Shown piece by piece: positions 27,716 to 37,040 of a stretch of 64,000 nt of DNA; position 1 is the stretch's first letter; every line of letters starts with the position of its first letter. Source of the stretch: Planctomycetota bacterium. Lineage in GTDB: Bacteria > Planctomycetota > UBA1135 > GCA-002686595. The notes under the pieces are model-generated. The model was not told the DNA's origin, did no database searches, and saw only the letters and a list, made by a program, of their open reading frames with translations. The DNA lies in the NCBI GenBank assembly GCA_016714045.1, contig JADJNY010000015.1:310001-374000 (forward strand), read 5' to 3'. Made by a program: the position numbers and the translations under genes.

Positions 27716-28306
27716 ATGTCCGCCCTTCGACTCCTCCGGTTCCTCGCCCCCCTGGTCCTCGCCGCGGCCGCCACCGCCGCCGAGGTCGTTCACGAGTTCC
27801 GCCTCGATGCCGTCGCCTTCGGGACGAACGCCGCCCTCGTCGCTCCGCGCTTCGATCCCGCCCTCGGGGTCCTTCGCCGGGTGGAGTTCGAGCTCTCGAC
27901 TCGGGTCCAGGGCCTCGCTGGCTTCGAGAATCTCGGCCCGGGCCCTGCGATCGCCGACGTGTCGCTGCAGTCCGCGGCGCGCGTGTCCCTGCCCGACGCC
28001 AGCGTGTCCTGCGTCGCCGCGCACCGCGCCGATGCGCAGTTCGCGCTCGCGGGCTTCGACGGCCAACGCGACTGGGCCGGAAGCTCCGGACGCCTCCTGC
28101 CGGCCGAAGTCACTGCTTTCGGCGCGAGCGTGGTCGAGAGCGGACTCGCCGCGTACATCGCGAACGGACGCTCGAACGAGCTTCTGCTGCCGATCCACCT
28201 GCGCGGTGGATTCCAGCTGCGCGGCGAAGCGGAGTGCGCGCTGCGCGAGTCGTGGAACGTCCAGGTCGTCGTGCGCCTGCGCTACGTCTACGAGCCGGCG
28301 AGCTGA
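27716..28306 (+). CDS. Choice-of-anchor E domain secreted protein
   Basis: A 196-residue protein with a signal peptide (MSALRLLRFLAPLVLAAAATAA) and a single beta-sandwich domain: FDPALGVLRRVEFELSTRVQGLAGFEN and an internal VVRLRYVYEP strand, the pattern of choice-of-anchor E domains, which are extracellular modules found in planctomycetes and related bacteria. No C-terminal anchor remains, so it is probably free or periplasmic. Convergent with the DUF423 gene. Confidence 0.75.
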   Translation: MSALRLLRFLAPLVLAAAATAAEVVHEFRLDAVAFGTNAALVAPRFDPALGVLRRVEFELSTRVQGLAGFENLGPGPAIADVSLQSAARVSLPDASVSCVAAHRADAQFALAGFDGQRDWAGSSGRLLPAEVTAFGASVVESGLAAYIANGRSNELLLPIHLRGGFQLRGEAECALRESWNVQVVVRLRYVYEPAS

Positions 28307-28321
28307 GCCCGAGCGCGCCGC

Positions 28322-28687
28322 TCAGCGCGCGCGCAGGGCCTGCACTGCGAACCCGAGCCAGCCGGCGATCATGAGCACGCCGCCGACGGGCGTCACGAAC
28401 ACGACCCAGTGCGGCCCGCCGAGGACCCAGACGTAGAGCGAGGCCGAGAAGCCCGCGCTCCCGAGGAGCAGGAGCACACCCGGCCAGCCGCGCACGGTGA
28501 CCGCGCGCTGGAAGAGCCCGTAGAGCACGAGCCCGAGCGCCGTGATCACGTGGTAGAGGACGCCCGTGTGCCACGTCTCGAGCATCTCCGGCGTGACGAT
28601 CTTCTTCAGGCCGTGCGCGCCGAACGCGCCGAGCCCGACGGCGAACGCGGCCCAGAACGCGCCGATCGCGATCCATTTCGAGTTCAT
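28322..28687 (-). CDS. DUF423 membrane protein
   Basis: A 121-residue, four-helix membrane protein of the DUF423/YwdK type: KWIAIGAFWAAFAVGLGAFGAHGLKK, TPEMLETWHTGVLYHVITALGLVLYGL and SLYVWVLGG. The family is widespread in bacteria with unknown function. It is translated from an ATG overlapping the stop of the upstream gene (ATGA), so the two are co-expressed. Confidence 0.9.
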   Translation of the reverse strand: MNSKWIAIGAFWAAFAVGLGAFGAHGLKKIVTPEMLETWHTGVLYHVITALGLVLYGLFQRAVTVRGWPGVLLLLGSAGFSASLYVWVLGGPHWVVFVTPVGGVLMIAGWLGFAVQALRAR

Positions 28688-29739
28688 GACGTCTCTTTCT
28701 CGCGCGCGTCGTTCCCGCCGCGGCGCGCGCTGGTTTCCGTCGCCGACGACTCCCCGTCCGCTCCGGAAGCGCTCGACGACGGACCGTCGTCGAACGCGCG
28801 CACGGAGCGCGGAGGGGCGCCGTGATCGAGCAGCGCCTGCTGGATACCGCCCGCGATCCCGCCCGAGTTCGTGAACGAGAGCGCCGAGCTCGCGCGCCAC
28901 GCGGACTCGAGCTCGCGCTGCTTCGTCATGCGGTCGCGCACGAGCTCCTCGATCCGCTTCGCGAGCGCGCGCTCCGCGAGGCCGTGCAGGCCGAGCGCGC
29001 GCCATTCGCTCTCGGGCAAGAGGCGCTCGACGAGCCCCGCGAGCGGCGCGGGCAGCGTGTGGACGAGCGCGTAGATGCGGTCGTCCTCGTGCTCCTGCAT
29101 CGAGCGGTCGAGCAGCGCGAGCCCCGCCGCGCACAGCGCGAACCCGACGGCCCACAGCGCCGTCGTCAGCGCGAAGTCGAGCCCGGCGGGCGGGAAGTTC
29201 ATCTCGCGCGGCGTGAACGAGCCGAGCGAAACCGATTTCACCGGGTCGAGCACGTCGAACGGCAGGCTCGACAGGAACGGGATGTCGATCGAGACGAGCT
29301 CCCAGCGGCGCTCGCTCCCCTGGTACGTCACCCACAGACGGAACAAGAGGAGCAGCGCGAGCAGCACGAGGGCGCCCGGGCCGTGCTTCGCGTCGCCGCG
29401 GCGCAGCGCGACGAAGCCGAGCAGCACGAAGACCTCGAAGAACATCCACGGTCCGCCCGGCGCGAGCACGCCCGAGAGCAGGAACGCGAGCCCGAGGAAC
29501 GCGGCGACGACGCCGAAGACGCCCGTGCCGTCGCGCGGGAAGCCGCCGGTGCGCGCGCGGGTGAAGAGCGCGACGAGCGCGAGCAAGGCGCCGATCGCGA
29601 GCTGCACGAAGCCCGTGCCCGAGACGTCGCGGTTCGCGTCGACCTGCAGGCCGAGCGCGAGCCCGCCGGCCGCGACGAGCACGCTCGCGAAGCCGATCAT
29701 CCAGGCGGCGGAGCGCTCGTGGAGCGGGTCGCGGGTCAT
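28684..29739 (-). CDS. Multi-pass membrane protein of unknown function
   Basis: A 351-residue protein with about six hydrophobic helices in the first 220 residues, then a soluble, Arg/Leu-rich tail (LPESEWRALGLHGLAERALAK) and a Ser/Asp/Gly-rich end (residues 300-351). GAGGAG precedes the ATG. No family is recognised. Its stop overlaps the DUF423 start, so both are on one transcript. The soluble tail is cytoplasmic or periplasmic depending on topology. Confidence 0.7.
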   Translation of the reverse strand: MTRDPLHERSAAWMIGFASVLVAAGGLALGLQVDANRDVSGTGFVQLAIGALLALVALFTRARTGGFPRDGTGVFGVVAAFLGLAFLLSGVLAPGGPWMFFEVFVLLGFVALRRGDAKHGPGALVLLALLLLFRLWVTYQGSERRWELVSIDIPFLSSLPFDVLDPVKSVSLGSFTPREMNFPPAGLDFALTTALWAVGFALCAAGLALLDRSMQEHEDDRIYALVHTLPAPLAGLVERLLPESEWRALGLHGLAERALAKRIEELVRDRMTKQRELESAWRASSALSFTNSGGIAGGIQQALLDHGAPPRSVRAFDDGPSSSASGADGESSATETSARRGGNDAREKETS

Positions 29740-29944
29740 CGGGCGCTCCTCTCGACGCGGATTCGCCGGCGTGCGCGTGATGCGTGCGTGGCTCCGTCGT
29801 CGACACATCGGCGCACGTCTGCCGAGCGTGCGACTCTCGCGCGGACCTCTCGGCGCACGTCCTTCGCGTGCGCCCTCGTGTCGCGAAGACGGCTGCGAGC
29901 GTTCCCCGCGCGCGCGACTCCGTCGTGAGCTCCTTCGTGTTCGT

Positions 29945-30751
29945 TCACTTCGCGCACTCCCCGCTCAGCTCGGGATGGAGCGCCTTGCACTCCTCCGCGA
30001 GGCCCGCGAGCGCGTCCGTGCGGACGAAGAGCTGGTTCATCGCGCGCGGATAGCGCTGTTGGAGCATCTCGCCGAGCGCAGTGCGGCGACCGGGCGTCGT
30101 GCCCGCGAGCTCGTCGAACCGCGCGAGCGCGCGGTCGTAGGGCGCCTGCTTGTGACCGACGATCGGCGCGCTCCACGCGGTGTGCATCACCTTGCCGTAG
30201 ACGATCGCGGCGTCGAGCACGGCGTCGCCGAGGAGCGCGTCCTTCGCGCCCGCTTCGCCCCACGAGCGCAACCAGTCGGCGAGCCAGGAGCCGAGGCGCT
30301 CGGCGTGCTCGGTGTGCGCGAGGAGGCCGGGCTTCCACTCGCAGGCGCGCGCGGCGCGGAGGATCAGCGCGAGGGCGGCGAAGGCGTCCTCGCGCGAGCC
30401 AGAGCGCAGGTCGGTGAGCAGGCGCTCGAAACGCTGGCCGTCGGCAGAGTCGGCGAAGTCGACGAGCGGCGGGCAGCCCTTCATCGCGAAGAGCGCCTTG
30501 CGCGTCGCGGTGAACGTCGCGCGGTGCGCGGGCGTGATCAGCGGGTCGAGCTCGGCAGCTCGGAGCGCAGCCGTCGGCCCGAGGAGCTGCTGAGGCTCGC
30601 GCAGGGTCGGACGTTCGGCGGCGGGAAGGTCGCGCGGCAGCGTGACCTTCTTCGGCGGAAGGCCACGCACGACGAGGGCGGCTGAGAAGAGTAGCGACGC
30701 GAGCGCGAGGAGGAGGAGAGGCGTGCGGCCGGGCGTCGAGTGCGAGTCCAC
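29945..30751 (-). CDS. Membrane-anchored helical protein of unknown function
   Basis: A 268-residue protein with an N-terminal anchor (LLLLALASLLFSAALVVRG, after a GTG start that leaves VDSHSTPGR) and an exported helical part with EPQQLLGPTAALRAAELDP, then two Cys residues (MKGCPPLVDFADSADG; ARACEWKPG) and ALHPELSGECAK at the end, so four Cys could form two disulfides. No family is recognised. The hairpin-element inverted pair lies just upstream, in its 5' region. Confidence 0.65.
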   Translation of the reverse strand: MDSHSTPGRTPLLLLALASLLFSAALVVRGLPPKKVTLPRDLPAAERPTLREPQQLLGPTAALRAAELDPLITPAHRATFTATRKALFAMKGCPPLVDFADSADGQRFERLLTDLRSGSREDAFAALALILRAARACEWKPGLLAHTEHAERLGSWLADWLRSWGEAGAKDALLGDAVLDAAIVYGKVMHTAWSAPIVGHKQAPYDRALARFDELAGTTPGRRTALGEMLQQRYPRAMNQLFVRTDALAGLAEECKALHPELSGECAK

Positions 30752-30934
30752 GACGTGGGATTGTGCCGAAGGGGTGCGAGCAAACCAACGGGAAGCGCGA
30801 GGGGGGCGAGGAAGCGGAAGGCGGACGAAGAGCCCCAAGGGCTGACGAAGAGCGCGGACGGGAGCGAGCGAGCAACGAGCTCAGCCGAACCCATCGACGC
30901 ACTCCCGCACCCCACGCCCCCACATCACCAACCG

Positions 30935-31088
30935 CTCGATGCTGAGAGCCAATAGAACCCCGCGCAGGTCCGGGCCGGTCCTCCGGCCCGGACCTGTGCG
31001 GGGTCCGGAATGCGGAGCATCCGAATGTGTTCCGTTGCGTCCCTTTGCCCTTGATCGTCCCTTCTGGCAATTGCGCTCCCGATCGACA
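30935..31088 (+). repeat. Hairpin element, copy 1 (left arm of inverted pair)
   Basis: A 154-bp unit: CTCGATGCTGAGAGC, TAGAA, a 46-nt hairpin (30958..31003: 21-bp stem, TCCT loop) and a tail containing TGTTCCGTTGCGTCCCT and CTGGCAATTGCGCTCCCG. The hairpin's inner 8 bp (CGGGCCGG/CCGGCCCG) are shared with the other copies, while the outer 13 bp are private but paired, with one G-T wobble. Confidence 0.85.
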
Positions 31089-31181
31089 GGAGGTGCGCGT
31101 GACTTGGGTTGCAGGGACTGCGTTGCAGGACGCAAGTCGAAGAGGGGGGCGGGAACGGCGAGTCGAGAGAGAGAGAGTCGA

Positions 31182-31335
31182 TGTCGGTCGGGAGCGCAAT
31201 TGCCAGATGGGACGATCAAAGGGGAAGGGACGCAACGGAACACATTCGGGTGCTCCGCATCCCGGACTTCGGGCTCGCACGGGCCGGAGGACCGGCCCGT
31301 GCGAGCCCGAAGTTCTAGTTGCTCTCAGCATCGAG
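31182..31335 (-). repeat. Hairpin element, copy 2 (right arm of inverted pair)
   Basis: The reverse complement repeats copy 1 over the same 154 bp. Its hairpin (31267..31312) has a different, perfectly paired outer stem around the same inner stem and TCCT loop. Between the arms lie about 93 nt with a GA-rich run. Together they form a 401-bp inverted repeat between the unknown anchored gene and the vWA gene's 3' end. The rest of the roughly 730-bp spacer holds nothing else I can support. Confidence 0.85.
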
Positions 31336-31482
31336 CGACGAGCATCGAGCGGGTGTGTCGGCGCTGCGCCGCGGGTGCGGGAGAGCGCGGCTCGGCGGCA
31401 GCCTCACGCTCTGGACCGAGCGCACGCCCACTCTGGCTCGGCTTCCTTCTCCGCATCGAGCGCAGCTCGATGCGGACCTCGC

Positions 31483-34400
31483 TCACCGCGGCTGCTCGAG
31501 GCGGCGGCGCAGCATCTCGCGCAGGCGGGCTTCCATCTCGCGGTTCGACTTCTCCAACTCGGCGAGGACTTCCTTGTCGCGCTCCGCTGCGAGGCGTTCG
31601 AGCTGGGAGCGCAGCACGTAGTTCTCGCGGATCTGATCGACCGCGAGCGCCAGCTCGTCCCGGTTGGGCCAGCCGTTCAGGATCAGGGCTTTGGACTGGT
31701 CGAGGAGCGTGACGAACTCGCTGAACTCGGCGTCCTTCGTCTCGCTCTCGAGCTTCTTCGCGTCGGCGATCAGCTGGTCGAACGAGTCGTTGCGCGCGTG
31801 GATCGAACGGCGGAGGAACTCGGCGAACTGCGCGACGATCGCGGCCTTGCGGTAGCCCGGGCCGGCGCCTTCCCAGCTCGTGCGTTGCGCGACGGTGACG
31901 GTCTGCGCGAGCTCGGTCGCTTCCTCGTTCGCCGTCGGCGCGTTCGGGTTGCGCGGCGCCTTGTAGCGGACGCGCACGGTCGCGAGCGGCTTCTCGGAGG
32001 CCTTCGACTGCGGCGCGTACTCGATCTCGTAGAGCGCGGTCACCTGGTGACCGGCGCCGACCTCGCCCGCGTCGACCTTGTCGTTCCGGAAGTCCGCGTC
32101 GGCGACCGCGCGGTTCTCGTAGCCGAGCAGGCGGTAGCGGAAGACCTGCGCGGGGTCGAACTCGACCTGGAGCTTCACGTCGCGCGCGATCGTCTCGACC
32201 GTGCCCATGAACTGGTCGACGAAGACCTTCTTGGCTTCATCGGGGCCGTCGACGTAGTTGCACACGCCGTCGCCCTTGTCGGCGAGCTGCTCGAGCAGCA
32301 CGTCGTTGTGGTTGTTCATGCCCACGCCGATCGTGTTCAGGTAGATGCCCTTCTCGCGGAGCTGCTTCACGCCTTCGGAGATCACGTTGGGGTCGGTGAC
32401 GCCGACGTTCGCGACGCCGTCGGAGAGTAACACGACGCGGTTCGTCGCTTCGACGTTCAGGCCCGTGAGCGCCGCGGCGTAGCCCATGCGCAGCCCGGCC
32501 TCGGAGTTCGTGCTGCCCTCGGCGGCGAGCGGGAAGATCGCGCTCTCGATCTGGTCCTTGTTCTTCGCGGACGTCATCGGGAGCACCATCGACGCGTCGG
32601 TCGAGAACTTGACGATCGCGATCGAGTCGCGCGCGTCGAGCTGGCTCACGAGCAGACGCATCGCGTGCTTCACCATCTCGATCCGGTTCTGTTCCTTCAT
32701 CGAACCCGAGACGTCGACGACGAACGTGAGCGCGAGCGGCTTGCGCTCGGTCTTCGCGACGTCCTTGCCGCGGATCACGACGCGCAAGAGATCGTGTGCG
32801 CTCGTCGTGGCCTCGCCGGGATTCGCCGCGCCGTAGCGGCTCGGCGCGAGCGTCGCGGTGATCCCGAACGTGCCCTGCGTCGGCGGCGGGACGTCGGCCT
32901 TGAAGGAGTTGACGAACTCCTCGGTGCGCACCTGCGCCTTCTCGGGGATCTTGCCCTCGCGGAGGTAGCGCCGCGCGAGCGCGTAGCTCGCCGTGTCGAC
33001 GTCCGCGGAGAAGGTCGACAGCGGATCGAGCGCGCTGAGCTCGAACGGGTTGTCGCCCCAGAAGCGGAAGAACATGTCGCGCGGCTTCTCGTCGGGACGA
33101 CGCTCGCAATGGCGACGGATGCGCTGGCACCAGTGGTCGACGTAGGCGTCGCGGTACTTCAGGCGCAGCTCGAGGGTGATCGGCGGGAGTTCTTGGCCGG
33201 GCTGGAGGCCGAGCTGCGTGAGGATGAAGCGGTCTTCGTCGGAGAGGCGTGCGCGCTCTTCGCCTTCCGACATGTCATCGAGGAGGCGCTGTCGATCGAC
33301 GCTGAACCCCAGCGTGCCCTTGAACTGCGGCACGTCGAAGGCGCGCAGGTCGATACCGGCGGAGTCGTCCAGCTCCTCGAACAGCACGACCTCGGACCCG
33401 GTGTTGCCCGGGAGGTTCGCGTCCCACACGCCGGGCTTGTCGTCCTTCGTCGTGGGCACGAGCGTGAGCGCGCCGGCCTGGTCGTGGAGCGTCTGCGCGA
33501 GCTGCTCGCGGAGCTCGACCTGCTTCTTCTGCTCGCGGTCGAGGTCCGTCGAGCGGCTCTTCCCGAGATGCGCTTCGCCGCCCGCGGCCCGCGCCGCACC
33601 GCCGCGCGTCCCGCCCTGCGGCAGCTTCTCGCCTTCGGTGAGCCGACGCGCCGGCGCGGGAGCACCGGCCGGACGACCTGCGAAGCGGTCAAAGTGCTGC
33701 GTCCCGCCGTCCTTCGCGCCCGGCGCCGCTGCACCCGCGGAGCCTGGCGACGAGGAGCCGCCCGGCCCACCGGTCGGAGCCTGCGCGCCGAGGTAGTAGG
33801 TCGACTGAGCATCGACGGCGCGCGTCCCGGCCGTGACGTCGAGCTTTTCGAAGGGGTTTCCCGCACCGAACTCGGTGTCGAAGGACAGCGTCTGCGTGGA
33901 AGCCAGGTTCGTGGCCGAGGTCGTCCCTCCGCCCCCGCCGCCCGTCACCTGCGGCGCGCCCGGATCGGAGGCCGGAACTCCGCCGGCCGTCAGGCTCCGC
34001 AGCGCGTTCTTCGACGTCTCGTTGCTCCCCGCATCACCGGGTTGCTGCACGAGCGCGTCCCGATCGACGCCGAGGTTCGCCCCCCCCGCATCGAGCCCAC
34101 GCGTGCCCGCGCTCGGCTCCGGCTGCGCCGAGAGCGTAGCGGGAGGCCCCGACTTCGCTTCCGCCGGCGTCAGTCCGCCGAGGAACCCGAAGCCCGGTTC
34201 CTTCTTCGTCGCTCCCTCGGGCTTCGCGCTCGCAAGCGCGTCCTCGGCGTCACGACGCGAGCGATCCTCGCCCTTGTCGACGTCGATGAGCCTGCCGCGG
34301 CCGCTGGCTCCCTCGCCCTTTCGGGGCTCCTCAGGCAGGCCGGCGATGCGTCCGTCTAGGTCCTTCGGCTGCTCGCCCGCGAACCCCCGCGCGTCGTTCG

Positions 34401-34806
34401 CGCCGGTCTTGTATCGATCGAACGAGTCGTCCGTGCGCTCCCTCTGCGCGACGGCGCACTCCTCCGCGCGCTGGCGCTGCTCGTAGACGGACCATCCGCC
34501 GAGCGCGAAGCTCACGAACAGGATCCCCGCCGCGGCGCGGACCCACGTTTCCTTCCACCACGGGCGCGCGCTCGGCGGCACGACGGCGCGCAGCACCTCC
34601 TCGCGCCGCGCGTCCGAAAGCGTCTCGTTCTTCCCCATCGCGCCCTGCACGAGGCCGATCGTGGCCTCGATGCGTTCCTTCTCGCGCGCGAGCTCGGGTG
34701 AGCTCGAGAGCGCGCGTTCGACCTCCGCGCGTTCGTCGGCGGTCGCTTCGCCGAGGACGTAGGCGCAGAGCAGTTCGTGCATCCGGTCGTGGGTCGCGTT
34801 CGTCAT
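31483..34806 (-). CDS. vWA-domain membrane protein with anti-sigma-like N-terminus (YfbK type)
   Basis: A 1107-residue protein. Residues 1-70 resemble an anti-sigma ASD (HELLCAYVLGEATADERAEVERAL) without the usual HxxxCxxC zinc set. One transmembrane helix follows (residues about 88-107). A Gly/Pro/Ala-rich exported linker runs to about residue 500. Then come a vWA N-terminal domain (NPFELSALDPLSTFSADVDTASY), a vWA domain with MIDAS DVSGS near residue 697 and LLSDGVANVG, a DUF3520-type C-terminal domain, and a charged coiled-coil tail. The start overlaps the ECF sigma factor's stop (ATGA), with AAGGAG upstream. It probably senses through vWA and controls the sigma factor. Confidence 0.9.
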   Translation of the reverse strand: MTNATHDRMHELLCAYVLGEATADERAEVERALSSSPELAREKERIEATIGLVQGAMGKNETLSDARREEVLRAVVPPSARPWWKETWVRAAAGILFVSFALGGWSVYEQRQRAEECAVAQRERTDDSFDRYKTGANDARGFAGEQPKDLDGRIAGLPEEPRKGEGASGRGRLIDVDKGEDRSRRDAEDALASAKPEGATKKEPGFGFLGGLTPAEAKSGPPATLSAQPEPSAGTRGLDAGGANLGVDRDALVQQPGDAGSNETSKNALRSLTAGGVPASDPGAPQVTGGGGGGTTSATNLASTQTLSFDTEFGAGNPFEKLDVTAGTRAVDAQSTYYLGAQAPTGGPGGSSSPGSAGAAAPGAKDGGTQHFDRFAGRPAGAPAPARRLTEGEKLPQGGTRGGAARAAGGEAHLGKSRSTDLDREQKKQVELREQLAQTLHDQAGALTLVPTTKDDKPGVWDANLPGNTGSEVVLFEELDDSAGIDLRAFDVPQFKGTLGFSVDRQRLLDDMSEGEERARLSDEDRFILTQLGLQPGQELPPITLELRLKYRDAYVDHWCQRIRRHCERRPDEKPRDMFFRFWGDNPFELSALDPLSTFSADVDTASYALARRYLREGKIPEKAQVRTEEFVNSFKADVPPPTQGTFGITATLAPSRYGAANPGEATTSAHDLLRVVIRGKDVAKTERKPLALTFVVDVSGSMKEQNRIEMVKHAMRLLVSQLDARDSIAIVKFSTDASMVLPMTSAKNKDQIESAIFPLAAEGSTNSEAGLRMGYAAALTGLNVEATNRVVLLSDGVANVGVTDPNVISEGVKQLREKGIYLNTIGVGMNNHNDVLLEQLADKGDGVCNYVDGPDEAKKVFVDQFMGTVETIARDVKLQVEFDPAQVFRYRLLGYENRAVADADFRNDKVDAGEVGAGHQVTALYEIEYAPQSKASEKPLATVRVRYKAPRNPNAPTANEEATELAQTVTVAQRTSWEGAGPGYRKAAIVAQFAEFLRRSIHARNDSFDQLIADAKKLESETKDAEFSEFVTLLDQSKALILNGWPNRDELALAVDQIRENYVLRSQLERLAAERDKEVLAELEKSNREMEARLREMLRRRLEQPR

Positions 34807-35450
34807 GACAATTCTCCTTGCACCACATCGAGTCGCATCGGGGAGCCCGCGCGGTCCAAGCCCGCGCCCGGCCGCTTCTCGCCGCTCATCAGCGGTTCGA
34901 GACGTGTGCCGAGCTCCTTCAAACCCACGCTGATCAACCAACCGACCGTGCCGATCTTCTTGCCCGTGATCTCGGCGATCTCCTTGTAGCTGCGTTCGTC
35001 GAGGAGCCGGAGCACGAGCACTTCGCGCTGGTCCACCGGCAGCTTCGCGAGCTCACGCCGCACAGCCGCGCGCGTGTCGCCGAGCTCCACCGCGCCGAAG
35101 TCGCCGGCTTGCGCGTCGTCGTTCGCGACGTCGTGCTCGCGCTTCTTCCTTCGAGCTTCACTGCGCATCACGTCCATACACGCGTTCCTCGTCACCTTGT
35201 GCAGCCACGCGGTCAGGTGCAGTCGCTCGAGCTCCACGTCCCCGTTGCATTCGGGCGGGACCTCGGGCGGCACCTGCGCCAGCTTCAGGAAGACCTCCTG
35301 GACCACGTCTTCGTAGGCCGAGCCTTCGCCCAGGAGGGCGCGGGCATGCCGCAGGAGCGCCGACTCGTGGCGGGTCACGAGCGCCGTGAAGGCGCCGCGA
35401 TCGCCCGAGCGGAACGCGCGCAGCAGGTGGCCGTCGGATTGGTTGGTCAT
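34803..35450 (-). CDS. ECF-type RNA polymerase sigma factor
   Basis: A 215-residue sigma-70 ECF factor. Region 2 is HARALLGEGSAYEDVVQEVFLKL (with the DVVQEVF core of sigma2.2) and WLHKVTRNACMDVMRSEARR. Region 4 is LAKLPVDQREVLVLRLLDERSYKEIAEITGKKIGTVGWLI, a helix-turn-helix reading the -35 element. It overlaps the vWA protein by ATGA, so that protein is its likely regulator. A C-terminal tail of about 30 residues follows region 4. The 355-bp divergent region to the ureohydrolase gene shows no gene. Confidence 0.92.
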   Translation of the reverse strand: MTNQSDGHLLRAFRSGDRGAFTALVTRHESALLRHARALLGEGSAYEDVVQEVFLKLAQVPPEVPPECNGDVELERLHLTAWLHKVTRNACMDVMRSEARRKKREHDVANDDAQAGDFGAVELGDTRAAVRRELAKLPVDQREVLVLRLLDERSYKEIAEITGKKIGTVGWLISVGLKELGTRLEPLMSGEKRPGAGLDRAGSPMRLDVVQGELS

Positions 35451-35805
35451 CCGGGTCTTGCGGGGGAGGAACGGCGGGAACGCGCGTGCTCTTGGAGCGA
35501 AGTCGGGGCGTTTCGTCGCTTCGGCCGCGCTCGGAGAGCCTACGGCCCGGGACCCGTCGCGCGAGGACGGGAAGGGCTTTCCGGTCGCGGGTGCGGCTTC
35601 GTGCGAGCACCTGGCGAGCAGGAGGCCCGCGTCCCCTCGCACGAGACCGGTGGTCACAGGAGCTCCGTGCGTCACTTGCACCGCGCCCAGCGACCTCCGC
35701 GGGCGCGACACGTGATGGTTCGACGCGGCGCGCTTCCGGAGCACGGACTCGCAGGAGGACCGCGCGACTGGTCCGGGACGCGCGCGCTCTCTATCGTGGC
35801 GGCGC

Positions 35806-36852
35806 ATGACCTTCGACCCCGACGCCGCCTCGCTCCCCGACAGCGGGATCTTCGGCCTCCCCACCGACCTCGCGCGCGCCGAAGTGCACGTGATCCCCGT
35901 GCCGTTCGACGCGACGACCTCGTATCGCAAGGGCACGTGCCGCGGGCCCGACGCGATCCTGCGCGCGAGCCGACAGGTCGACCTCTTCGACTTGCTCACG
36001 GGGCGCCCCTACGAGCGCGGCATCGTGATGCTCGAGCCCGACGAGCGCATCGCGAAGCTCAACACGGAAGGCGGCACGAAGGCCGAGAAGATCATCGAGG
36101 TCGCGGGCGTGCTCGGCGGTGATCCGGCGCTCGTGAAGACGCTCGGGCGCGTCAACGCGATCGGTGCGGAGCTCAACCGCATCGTGCACCAGGCGACGGA
36201 GCTCGCGTTCGCGCAGAAGAAGCTCCCCGTGCTCGTCGGCGGCGACCATTCGACGCCGTTCGGCGCGATCCAGGCCGCGGCGGAGCGCTTCCCTGGCCTC
36301 GGCGTGCTCCACTTCGACGCGCACGCGGACCTGCGCGAGGCCTACGAGGGCTTCGAGTGGTCGCACGCGTCGATCCTGCACAACGTCGCGACGCGGATCC
36401 CTGGCGTCGCGAAGATCGCGCAGGTCGGCATCCGCGACTTCGGCGAGCGCGAATTCGCGTTCATCCAGGAGTCGCGCGGCAGGATCCGCACGCTCTTCGA
36501 CGCGGACTGGCAGCGCGCGAAGCTCGACGGCGGCAACCTGCGCGAGCTCGTGAAGAAGCGGCTCGACGATCTGCCCGCGAAGGTGTGGGTGACGTTCGAC
36601 GTCGACGGGCTCGATCCGACGTTGTGTCCGAACACCGGGACGCCCGTCCCCGGTGGGTTGTCGTGGAGCGAGGCGATGCTGTGGCTCGAGGAGCTCGCGA
36701 AGTCCGGCCGCGAGGTCGTCGGCCTCGACCTGAACGAGGTCAGCCCGGGCGAGACCTCCGACGACGACGACAGCTGGGATGCGATCGTCGGCGCGCGCTT
36801 GCTCTACAAGCTGATCGGCGTCGCGCTGATGACGCGGACGGCGCGGAGCTGA
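35806..36852 (+). CDS. Ureohydrolase (agmatinase/arginase/formimidoylglutamase family)
   Basis: A 348-residue Mn-dependent ureohydrolase. Metal-binding motifs are complete: VLVGGDHSTPFG, LHFDAHADLREAYEGFEWSHA and VWVTFDVDGLDPTLCPNTGTPVPGG. These coordinate the binuclear Mn centre that activates water to hydrolyse a guanidino group. The order and PVPGGLSW segment fit agmatinase (SpeB) best, giving putrescine and urea, but substrate specificity cannot be proved from motifs. No arginine decarboxylase is adjacent. The N-terminal extension (about 30 residues) is slightly longer than in E. coli SpeB. Confidence 0.92.
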   Translation: MTFDPDAASLPDSGIFGLPTDLARAEVHVIPVPFDATTSYRKGTCRGPDAILRASRQVDLFDLLTGRPYERGIVMLEPDERIAKLNTEGGTKAEKIIEVAGVLGGDPALVKTLGRVNAIGAELNRIVHQATELAFAQKKLPVLVGGDHSTPFGAIQAAAERFPGLGVLHFDAHADLREAYEGFEWSHASILHNVATRIPGVAKIAQVGIRDFGEREFAFIQESRGRIRTLFDADWQRAKLDGGNLRELVKKRLDDLPAKVWVTFDVDGLDPTLCPNTGTPVPGGLSWSEAMLWLEELAKSGREVVGLDLNEVSPGETSDDDDSWDAIVGARLLYKLIGVALMTRTARS

Positions 36853-37040
36853 CGCGGCGTCCGCGACGCGCTGGCCGGACAGTACGCGCGCAGAGGACGG
36901 CTCGCCGTCGTGAGGCGCAACGCTCCATTCTCGGCGCGCTGGCTGCACGGTGCGCGCGCCGAGGACCGCTCGCGACCGCACCGAGATCGTTCCGCGCGGG
37001 CGTCGACAGCCCTTCGAGCGCGCGGGCCTCGGAGCTCCCT

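Noticed and set aside
30935..31335. Reading the inverted pair as a classical insertion sequence
   Set aside because: The arms are separated by only about 93 nt with no transposase ORF, and the shared part is a structured 154-bp element rather than terminal inverted repeats. A MITE- or REP-like origin remains possible.
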